64,000 nucleotides of DNA from Gigantopelta aegis (taxonomy: Eukaryota > Mollusca > Gastropoda > Neomphalida > Peltospiridae), in the NCBI RefSeq assembly GCF_016097555.1, contig NC_054706.1, positions 73,624,674-73,688,673 of the forward strand. Reading direction: 5' to 3'. Made by a program: the position numbers and the translations under genes. Shown piece by piece: positions 13,760-23,879 of this stretch (positions are counted from its first letter, which is position 1; each line of letters opens with the position of its first letter). The notes under the pieces were generated by a model, which was not told where the DNA came from, made no database searches, and saw only the letters and a program-made list of their open reading frames with translations.

Positions 13760-15201
13760 AACCACTAACATGGTTGGGTTGGGGGCAGGATATTCATATC
13801 TACACAATACTCAACTGCAACATTTGACCAAAAACTTTCACTAGCCGACGGGCATGGCAATAGTAGATATTTACTAGCCAAACATTGAATATCACTAGCC
13901 ATGAGAGTGGGGCTACCATAATCTAGAAGCCCTGCAAGATTTGAAAAGAACAATAAACATCTTGGAAAATGTGTACAAGTCACATTAGAACAAACCAATG
14001 TTTACAACTACGGTAACAGGGCTGCAGACAAAGTACTCGCCAGCTTACCAAATTACAGGGGTCAAATTTTACGCAATAGCGCAAATAGTAAATTTTGAAA
14101 CGGAATAGTAAAACAATTCTCCCAACATTCCGTCAAGAAAGTGAAAATCACCTGCGACTATTACGCTTACACTGTTTCTTCAGCTACATTTTTTTTCAGA
14201 ACAAATCCTCGTGCTATTAAGACCTTTCTCATGCATTTACCGGTACAAAATAAACATCTTTTTGATCGAGACTAATGTCTGGAGAAAGTTTGTTTGTAAT
14301 TCCAGCTAGTATGCTGTAATGCATAGACTGGTATATAAACAATTGTTCGTTACACAATGTTGTACAGGGCGACGTAGCAGTCAGGAAACTTATGGTACAT
14401 TAATAATTAAAGGGATAATACATTTTTAGACGGAATAGTGTTTTTCTAAAATCGCCATTCCTTTGAGATAGTCGTAAAAAAAATCTTTAATTTCAACCCC
14501 TGAATTAAGAGTAAAAATTCTGATGGAAGAGTTAAACAATGCAACTACTAGTCCAACGGGCCATTTTCGGGGTGCGGGCAGAAATCTTTCTGGAATATTT
14601 TTCATTTCTGCACCACTGGATAAATTAGTTTCCTCTAATTACTGTTAAATTTTCTTCACAATTACCATAATATATGTAATGATGTTACGACTATCATATC
14701 CTTCCATCTCTCTTGGGAGTATTCCATAAAAAAGGTTACTAGTCATTTCGTACCTACTTCTTACCACCTCGTACCAGTCATATCGTACTCCGCATCTTAT
14801 TTTTGTCATGGTATGCCACTTGCTATTTTCATTGTTGACGAACAAACGTTGACATGTAAAAATACCTTGTAAAGTGAGCAACGGTTTAAATGAATAAGAT
14901 AAGAAGTAAATTAACAATGAAATATGTTTCTGTGGCCATTAACTATTGAATTCACTTTACTGAACATATGTATATTGCCACATTTTAATGTTGGGCCTTT
15001 GTAATAAACTTTAAGAAAACCATGGCCTTTGTTTATTTAACACACTGTCTTCATGGGTAAATAAGGTTTCCGAGATCAGCTTGTCTTAGAAGATCTTGAT
15101 ATATTATGTAACACAAGGTGCTTGTAGGTAATTAATATAATGATGAACGGAAACTAAGCTGAACTAAGCTGAACAATACTAAATGACCAAATAACGGAAA
15201 C

Positions 15202-15292
15202 ATATCCGCCCGGTCCCCCCCTCCCTAACCCTAACCTTAACCCCAACCCCAACCCTAACTAAAAATAATAATGGAGGGGACCGGGCGGATAT
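15202..15292. repeat. Interstitial telomere-like repeat inside a perfect inverted repeat
   Basis: ATATCCGCCCGGTCCCC (15202-15218) and its exact complement (15276-15292) flank a CCCTAACCCTAACCTTAACC stretch with CCCCAA variants (15223-15260). CCCTAA is the animal telomere repeat. Confidence 0.75.
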
Positions 15293-15919
15293 TATACCCC
15301 GAACATGCACCTGGGCCAGTCTGTCCCAACCTGTTAAAACACATTTGTTTTAAATAATTCCAGTTTGACAAGAGTGTTTGGAAAATATTTGTGTGCATTT
15401 TAGAAAAAAATCTGCTCAGAAATAACCCGTACGAACTAAAGCTAATAATAGGCTACACATTTATCAAGTTACGGTTTGGCGTTTTCATATTTCAAACGTC
15501 AACTTTAGAAGATACACATGACGCAAATAGGTCAGACCATAAACGAAATAGGTCAGACCATAAACCAGTCTATCTCAGTAATTCTGTTATTTGTTTAGCC
15601 TATACACGTATAGCCTACACATCACATACTTAATAAATATGTTAGCACTAATCGTATAGTAATAGTAAACATGTTATTAATGTAAACCGTACTAGTGTTA
15701 TTTAAACATGTTTGCTGGGATTTATTCATCGACAACACTGATGATAGACTACCGCTAACAAGAATGGCGCCTTTCGCGACTACCCTTTCACATGTCAAGT
15801 CATTTCAAAATAAAGGAACCCCAGTTGAAATAAATCGTGATCTAAAAGTTATATTAGGTTTATATATTGTCACATCATATTGTAAAACTCCGAATTAGAC
15901 CCGTAACTATATAACTCAC

Positions 15920-15950
15920 CTTCTTGAGGTAGACAATTTCACAATTTACC
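15920..15950 (-). promoter_or_regulatory. Probable H3.3 non-coding first exon
   Basis: A strong donor CAAGAAG|GTGAGTT ends at 15920 on the minus strand. A TATA-like TAAATATACC lies at about 15972-15981 and CCAAT boxes lie further upstream, so transcription would start near 15945-15950. Inferred from spacing only. Confidence 0.5.
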
Positions 15951-16004
15951 GCAAAAATCGCAACGAACTATGGTATATTTAGCTCGGTGGTTTAGTTTTA
16001 TTTC

Positions 16005-16123
16005 ATTGGTTTACTGTCTAACAAAGTGCTATTAGGCGATTGGTTGAAATATCTGTCCGTTTGTTGGTCAATTTTACGGAAGATGCACAATTTGATTGGT
16101 TAACAGTCCTTTCAGTTCATTGG
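16005..16123 (-). promoter_or_regulatory. H3.3 promoter with four CCAAT boxes
   Basis: CCAAT on the minus strand (ATTGG on plus) at 16005-16009, 16039-16043, 16095-16099 and 16119-16123, with an additional near match at 16064. Repeated NF-Y sites are typical of histone and other constitutive promoters. Confidence 0.65.
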
Positions 16124-16451
16124 TCCATTTCCAATTCCTTTTAGTTTGTGTTAGGTTTGCAAGTTACTGCGATAGGAAAATCTCGCATCTATTCGGCAAA
16201 ATGCTTCGGAAATAGGCGAGGTGTTCCGAATCTTTCAACTTCTCAATCGGTACGACTCGGTTCATTCCGATGTCTAACACAAATATTGCACAAGAGCCGA
16301 GTTAGGAAACTTAGTCATCAACATTGCAACATCGCTATATTCGTTCTTTACAATGCACTACAAATTAATTTTCTGCAGCTACAGTTTTTTTTACACCCAT
16401 ATATATATATATATATAAGTATGTATGTATGTATGTATGTATATATATGAA

Positions 16452-16863
16452 TGAAGGAAATGTTTTAACAACACACTCAACACGTTTTATTTATGGTTAT
16501 ATGGCGTCGGACATATGGGCCCCTGCTTATAAAACTTAAAGTCTAGACATTAAAGTCCAGACTTTAAGTAATGCTATTTGAATGGCGTTGCTATGACGTT
16601 AAAGTCTAGACTTTAAGGTTTATAAGCACAGGGCATGGTTAAGGGCCACAGATATTGAGAGAGGAAACACACTGTCGACATTTCATGGGCTACTCTTTTC
16701 AGTTAGCAGCACAGGATCTTTTATATGCACCATCCCACAGACAGGATAACACATACCACGGCCTTTGATATACCAGTTGTGGTGCACTGGCAGGAGCGAG
16801 AAATAGCCCAATAGGCCCACCGACAGGGATCGATCTCAAACAGACCATGCATCAAGCAAGCGC
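16452..16863 (-). mobile_element. SINE, head A, tail 1, interrupted by a MITE
   Basis: Tail GAAATGTTTTAACAACACAC at the left and head complement (GATCGATCTCAAAC) at the right. The body is split at 16519-16634 by a palindromic insertion. Confidence 0.85.
16519..16634. mobile_element. 116-bp palindromic MITE inserted in a SINE
   Basis: The ends GCCCCTGCTTATAAAAC and GTTTATAAGCACAGGGC are inverted, the next module AAAGTCTAGAC is inverted too, and ATGG flanks both sides. A relative lies at 33536-33670. Confidence 0.75.
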
Positions 16864-16904
16864 TAGTTCTGAAGAAATTAGTTTAATTGTCTCGGTATAA
16901 GGGG

Positions 16905-16985
16905 GTGGGATCTAGTTCAGTTGGAAGATCACTCGCCCGAGGTGCTGGAGTTGTAGGATCAAACCACCTCAGTGGACCCATTCAA
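16905..16985 (+). mobile_element. SINE head type E alone
   Basis: GGTGGGATCTAGTTCAGTTG (A box) and GTAGGATCAAACCACC (B box) form a tRNA-like head. The same head leads the SINE at 60294. Confidence 0.65.
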
Positions 16986-17329
16986 TAGTCAATACTTTTA
17001 AAATTTCACACTGGCAGAAATGCACAAGAAACAAGAAGAATTTCATAGCATTAATTGCCTCATCTACCATAAACGGATTCGGTGAATAACAAAATAATTT
17101 GTATTGTAATATTGAGTTCTTAATAAAATTAATAATAATAAAAAAAAAAAATTAATAATATATTTTTAAACATGCTGAGATGAATAACCGTGCTTCATTG
17201 GTCTGGGACTCATAGTTTGTAAGAAATGAAGCTAAATACAAAAACTTAACATTGGAGATAAATACACAAGTTGACGCCATCGATACTGTCGCTAATATAC
17301 TGGTCCTATCCAAAAAATTTATCGCCCAA

Positions 17330-17690
17330 GTTCAAGTGCCATAACTCTGTGAAAAATGAATATATCACCATAAAAGTCAAATTTTATCTGTAAAGCTATA
17401 TACAAAATTTCAGTTCAATATCTTGAGGTAATGTGGAATAAAAAAAAAAAGTCTGGAAAACTAATTTTTGTATCTCCTAAGTTCAATGGATATATAATGG
17501 GTAAATAGCCATGAAAGCCAATCTTGATCTGTAACTACATGATAAATCTATATACAATTCAGCTCAATATCTCGAGGATTTGTGGAAAAAACCAGTTTGA
17601 AAAACTATACTAGGATAGACAGACGGACAGACAGGACAGAGATGAAACCTATAATCTCCTCCATTTAGACCGGTAGGGGACTAATCAGAA
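17330..17690 (-). repeat. Dispersed repeat family R (copy 2), seed of the minisatellite
   Basis: Two related modules (CCATAACTCTGTGAAAAATG and CTCAATATCTCGAGGATTTG types), then AGACGGACAGACAGGACAGA and a first minisatellite unit. Read on the minus strand it parallels 54830-55190, which ends with one AAACCTATAGTCC-type unit. Confidence 0.6.
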
Positions 17691-19757
17691 GGACGGAGAT
17701 GAAACCCTATAATCCCCTCCATTTAGACCGGTAGGGGACTAATCAGGACGGAGATGAAACCCTATAATCCCCTCCGTTTAGACCGGTAGGGGACTAATCA
17801 GGACAGAGTTGAAACCTATAATCTCCTCCGTTTAGACCGGTAGGGGACTAATCAGGACAGAGTTGAAACCTATAATCTCCTCCATTTAGACCGGTAGGGG
17901 ACTAATCAGGACAGAGTTGAAACCTATAATCCCCTCCATTTAGACCGGATGGGGAATAATCAGAACGGAGATGAAACCTATAATCCCCTCCGTTTAGACC
18001 GGTAGGGGAATAATCAGGACGGAGTTGAAACCTATAATCCCCTCCATTTAGACCGGTAGGGGAATAATCAGAAGGACGGAAATGAAACCTATAATCCCCT
18101 CAGTTTAGACCGGTAGGGGACTAATCAGAAGGACTGAGATGAAACCTATAATCTCCTCCATTTAGACCGGTAGGGGACTAATCAGGACAGAGTTGAAACC
18201 TATAATCTCCTCCATTTAGACCGGTAGGGGACTAATCAGGACAGAGTTGAAACCTATAATCTCCTCCATTTAGACCGGTAGGGGACTAATCAGGACAGAG
18301 TTGAAACCTATAATCCCCTCCATTTAGACCGGATGGGGAATAATCAGAACGGAGATGAAACCTATAATCCCCTCCGTTTAGACTGGTAGGGGAATAATCA
18401 GGACAGAGTTGAAACCTATAATCCCCTCCATTTAGACCGGTAGGGGAATAATCAGGACGGAGATGAAACCTATAATCTCCTCCATTTAGACCGGTAGGGG
18501 ACTAATCAGAAGGACGGAGATGAAACCTATAATCTCCTCCATTTAGACCGGTAGGGGACTAATCAGGACAGAGTTGAAACCTATAATCTCCTCCATTTAG
18601 ACCGGTAGGGGAATAATCAGGACGCAGATGAAACCTATAATCCCCTCCATTTAGACCGGTAGGGGACTAATCAGGACGGAGATGAAACCTATAATCTCCT
18701 CCATTTAGACCGGTAGGGGACTAATCAGGACGGAGATGAAACCTATAATCCCCTCCATTTATAGACCGGTAGGGGACTAATCAGGACGGAGATGAAACCT
18801 ATAATCCCCTCCGTTTAGACCGGTAGGGGACTAATCAGAAGGACGGAGATGAAACCTATAATCTCCTCCATTTTGACCGGTAGGGGACTAATCAGGATGG
18901 AGATGAAACTATATAATCTCCTCCATTTAGACCGGTAGGGGACTAATCATCAGGACAGAGTTGAAACCTATAATCCCCTCCATTTAGACCGGTAGGGGAC
19001 TAATCAGGACGGAGATGAAACCTATAATCCCCTCCATTTAGACCGGTAGGGGACTAATCAGAAGGACGGAGATGAAACCCATAATCCCCTCCATTTAGAC
19101 CGGTAGGGGACTAATCAGAAGGACGGAGATGAAACCTATAATCCCCTCCATTTAAACCGGTAGGGGACTAATCAGAAGGACGGAGATGAAACCTATAATC
19201 TCCTCCGTTTAGACCGGTAGGGGACTAATCAGGACAGAGTTGAAACCCATAATCTCCTCCATTTAGACCGGTAGGGGACTAATCAGAAGGACGGAGATGA
19301 AACCTATAATCTCCTCCATTTAGACCGGTAGGGGACTAATCAGGACAGAGTTGAAACCTATAATCCCCTCCGTTTAGACCGGTAGGGGACTAATCAGAAG
19401 GACGGAGATGAAACCTATAATCTCCTCCATTTAGACCGGTAGGGGACTAATCAGAAGGACGGAGATGAAACCCATAATCTCCTCCATTTAGGAGATGAAA
19501 CCCATAATCTCCTCCATTTAGACCGGTAGGGGACTAATCAGAAGGACGGAGATGAAACCCATAATCTCCTCCATTTAGACCGGTAGGGGACTAATCAGAA
19601 CGGAGTTGAAACCCATAATCTCCTCCATTTAGACCGGTAGGGGAATAATCAGGACGGAGATAAAACCTATATGTGGGATAGATAAGACGGACAGTCAGAC
19701 AGGACGGAGATGAAACCTATAATCTCCTCCGTTTAGACCAGTAGGGGGCTAATAATA
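17634..19757. repeat. 54/57-bp minisatellite, about 38 units
   Basis: The unit begins GACGGAGATGAAACCTATAA, continues TCCCCTCCATTTAGACCGGT and ends AGGGGACTAATCAG; the 57-bp form adds three bases (AAG). The main variants are GAGTTG for GAGATG and TCTCC for TCCCC. All six frames of a unit contain stops, so it is non-coding. Within a unit TCCCCT and AGGGGA can pair around ACCGGT. The array lies between H3.3 and the distal side of unk. Confidence 0.97.
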
Positions 19758-22665
19758 CCTACATCTCGCCTATTGACTTTGTCAAGGCGAGACAAAAATA
19801 AAAGAAGTCAACACAGTGGTTATAACTGACATGTTTTTATGGCCATTACTTGATGTTAAGTTGTGAGCTAAACCAGCAGCCCATTGACCTCGTTCCAGAT
19901 AGTCCAAATCTGTTCAGTAACTCCAGCTGCCAAACGGGACATATTTCTTATTTTATTACTCTATAGTTAACTTTTCCATTTTAGTAACAAACCTCTAATA
20001 TATGCATACATTTATTTCTAAACTGCTAATGTATGTGTGCATTTCTCTAGCCCAATCACATTTCTAAACTGTTTATGCATATGTGGATTTCTCACACACA
20101 TTTCAAAGACTCCTGATGTGTGTGTATGTGTGTGTGTGTGTATTTCTCTAGCACATTCTAAACCTGCTAATGCACAGGGTGTGTGTATTTTTCGAGCACA
20201 TTTTAAAACTGGTAATATATGTGTGCATCCCTCTAGCACATTTTAAAATTGCCAATGTTTGAATGCATTTCTCTAGAAACTGTTGATGTGCTTGCTAACA
20301 CTTCCACAGGTATTTCTAGCACAATCACAAAGATTTCTAGTACTACTTGCCATACAACAGCCTTCAAATAAACTCTGTTCATAGCTGGTTTTGTCTTCTA
20401 TGGCATTAATGCAAGAATTGCTTTGTATATTATGTACATGTACTTGAGTGCAAGGATATACAGTAATTAAATACTGAAACTAATATTTGTTTCCCCCACA
20501 CAAAACAACTTAAAACACCTACAGTTACAAGCATCGCTGGAAATTCACAATAATTTGCTTAGTGGACAGTAAAAACAAATTGTAAATTGGTGATGAAAAC
20601 AACGTATAACATTTTCACAAATAAAACCTCTGAATAGATTTGGACTACCTAATATTCAGGCACCAACCCAGTGACTGCAGACACTGTCAATGAAGAATTT
20701 CTAATAAGAAAATATCTTACTTCACAACTCTTGCACTACTAAGTATTTACAAAACAACTTGTATGTACACCGTCACAAATTTACAGGTACTTTTTTTTTT
20801 TCCAATCAATACTTAATTGTCATCATCATTTTCAACCACCAGTACTTGATTTAAAAAAATGCTTAAACAAAGACTTAAATACAGGGTATACAATAGCCAA
20901 TAAATGTTACACAAATATAGTGCACAGCTAGAGCAGGGCACATAATAAAATGAATACATTTCAAGATAAAGTCAAATGGCACAACAGAATAACATGCATT
21001 GTTTATTTAACTGATACAAGAACGAGCCAAATTAGCATCACAACATTTGTCTCAATGCAACTGCAGAATAGAGGTATCTATTTAGTGAGTGTCATTTAGA
21101 GGCTGTACATTTTGTACATAATAATACAGACTCGTTCACTTGGTACATAATAATCAAGTTGTCATTTAATAGATACTAGTATTCACAAGTATACAGAGTT
21201 GGGAGCAGAACAAAGCATAAATGTGCATAAAATAAGGGGGAATTTAAAGAAAACATCAAAAACAATACACATGTATTGAGGGTTAACCATAGGATTACCG
21301 AGTTGTGACTTACATTTAGTTATGTTCACTGACAAGCAGATATATATTAAATATTTACTTATCCATGTTCAAGGTAATGGGGCTAGGAAGGTATTGTCAT
21401 GATCTGTATATAAGGGAGAGAAGACATTTAAAAGATTTTTTTAAATTTACAATGCACATAATAAAGGGAGATCTACACCCAATATATAACGAAGTTACTG
21501 ATTGGGTAAAAACAAATATATTTTGTTATTGTTTTTCATGATGTGGGACTGATAACAAATACTATATCACATTGTCTTTAAGGCCATTTTGGACACCAAT
21601 ATTTGTATAAAATGGTTATCTTTTGCTACAATTTTGTCTTACTCTATTCAGAAAAAAATATGTTCCATTTATTATCACATTTATTGGTACAGTACATAAA
21701 TGTTTACTATTTGAAACACTAAAAGTTTCTTTTTTGACAAAATTCTAAAAAGATAAAACTTGCATATTATAATTACTACTATAAACCACAAAAATATTGT
21801 CCCTAAACACAATCTAAATCTATTACATTACACCATAACACATGGTCAAGACTAATTATTTAAAGAAAAGTCAGCAAATTCAAAGCATCAGAGCTTGACA
21901 TTGTGTTGAAACTTAGTGAAAAAAGATAGTTATCTTTTAAAATCGCTAAAAACATGGTTCATGGATTAAGCTGCTGCTTTCTAGATTGGCAAATCAGAAA
22001 TGAATCTGGTGCATTTTTTTTTTTTAATTTGCCAAAAAAGCACATTCACGATTTTAATGAGACTAATTTTTGTTGCCCGTAAGACCAATTAAACTTGGCT
22101 ACACACTTGTAAAACAATTACATCAACAGAATTTTTGACCAGCTCAAAACTTGAGGGTCTAAGACTGTATCAAATTACATAAAAGTTACATATAACTGGT
22201 TGATTTTAGACACTAGAAAACAAATCTAGGCAATCAATAAATTTGAAAAGCCTATTCTGCTGATGCTAGCTCCTTCTATATAAGAGTATAATATGCATAC
22301 ATATTTCTATAATGTACATTTCTATAATATAAAACATGTAATATAATAGATACGAAATAAGTAATGCACTTATACGTGTATCAGAAATCAATCAAATCAA
22401 ATAATTTTCTCCCCACTTTTCAATAAATATTTATGCAAGAATCTGCTGGTTTCTACAAGTCTATGTATATTTTTTTCAACAATAATTTTACATGTCATCA
22501 TTGTTCCTAACTATAGTATATTACACATTTAACAGGGTGTTTTGTTGTTCACCATGAAATGTACATAGATTATTATATTATTATATGAGCTTGTGTCGTA
22601 CTGATTTTATGAAACGATTGTCAGGATTATTGTATTGCCTGAGAGACAGCGAGGGTAATACATGG
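19758..22665. other. AT-rich gene-free region, distal downstream of unk
   Basis: No exon recognised. Starts with the terminal part of family R (CTCGCCTATTGACTTTGTCA). 20000-20290 has irregular 50-60 bp repeats around CATTTCTCTAGCACATT with a short GT run. The remainder is AT-rich with TGTANATA (Pumilio-type) motifs on the minus strand at 20431, 20744 and 20762. It could be distal 3'UTR or intergenic. Confidence 0.4.
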
Positions 22666-22673
22666 ATCCTGAC

Positions 22674-23871
22674 CAGGGGTGGGGAAAAATAAAATTGTCA
22701 ATCGGTCCCACGTTGATGTCATCACTACCGGGGGGAGGGGGGGTAGAGGGATAAGAAGAAAGGAATACAAATAAAAATTATAAAATCATTTAAAAGGTGA
22801 TATTTGCCAAATAGTGTTCTAAAAACAAAATCATAGTGGCATTTGTATATTTTTATCTTGAATCATGAACGCGAAATGATAAACATCAAAACATGAAAGA
22901 AAAACAAAATGTTTGATCCCATCAGCAAAATTTTTTTTATTATATTTATTTTACATAATGGAATAAATAATATAAAAAAGGAATAAAAGTTATGCATTTT
23001 AACTCCCATATATGTATAAAAAGTACCAGTATTCAGTAGTCCTGAAAATTAATAAACAATAACACCGTTGGAGCGTTTGACAACTTGAGCTGGCACACGT
23101 TTAGACAAAGCAATTAATAACGTTATCGCCGATTGGATGACATTTGACCTCTCCTGGCTCTAAAGATAGCCGGCTTAGCTATTCCAACTCACTCCCACTT
23201 TTTTTTTAAAAAGAGGTGTAAACCTTTTTTTAAATTTTAAAGTCCTTTATAATTATTTGATACACTACATTGAACAGTCAACAAGAAACACATTTATAGG
23301 TTATTTCAGTATATTTTATGCTATTTCAAGCAGTTTGTATTTCACAAAAGCCTCTTGCCTCGGACTCAGACACTCGACCCGACAGAGCTCCGTACACAGG
23401 CGTTAACATGTGTTGATTGTGACCAGTTGCAAACTCTGGGTCCTTTGTTTTAATTGGAGTGTAATACCTTGGTAGCCTTCTCGCCAAGAATGATGCTATT
23501 GTTAACGTCTGTTTTATCTCGTGACCAGCACAGCGGCTTTGACAAATGTCTAGCCTAGTGGCAGTAGATTGATTGTAGCTCCCGACTTATGGCAGACTTT
23601 AAAATCACAGACGTCAGAAACACCAGTCAATTTTGACCACTATTTATTTATTTGTTATTATTTTAAATCATGCACAAGATGCCAATGTCTGGGCAGGCTG
23701 ATCCAATTGGCGGATAGGAATTTGTTCCTATAATAGAAACGGACAGGTGCTTCGGACCGACAAGAATGATAAAAGTGGGACCGGCAAACGCACGTTTTTG
23801 AAAAATAATTTCGGTCTCAGAGATCGAGAATCGGTCCCAGACCGGGAAAAAAGGGCTTTTCCCCACCCCTG
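22674..23871. mobile_element. 1.2 kb hAT-like non-autonomous element
   Basis: Inverted ends CAGGGGTGGGGAAAA and TTTTCCCCACCCCTG, with a perfect 8-bp target duplication ATCCTGAC (22666-22673 and 23872-23879). GGGACCGATT-type motifs recur inside both ends. No transposase is present; a short minus-strand ORF at 23663-23908 has no recognised domain. Confidence 0.9.
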
Positions 23872-23879
23872 ATCCTGAC

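Larger units (their letters stand above)
11924..13934. mobile_element. Element A: non-autonomous hAT-like transposon
   Basis: Perfect 13-bp inverted ends CAGGGCTTCTAGA and TCTAGAAGCCCTG, flanked by CAAGATT direct repeats (11917-11923 and 13935-13941). CAG...CTG termini and a 7-8 bp duplication fit hAT. No transposase is visible. Most of its length is element B inserted inside it. Confidence 0.75.
11597..15919 (-). other. H3.3 5' intron
   Basis: Inferred from the acceptor CTTTTTCAG at 11595 and the strong donor G|GTGAGT at 15919. It contains a TA/TG/G microsatellite, the nested DNA elements at 11924-13934 and an interstitial telomere-like patch at 15202-15292. The part 13935-15200 shows no exon. 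Confidence 0.6.

Noticed and set aside
16148-16450. 100-codon plus-strand ORF upstream of H3.3, as a divergent gene
   Set aside because: Ends in a TA/TATG microsatellite (YIYIYISMYVCMYVYI) and shows no homology.
20018-20246. Cys/Thr-rich ORFs on both strands
   Set aside because: Produced by a GT run and irregular short repeats.
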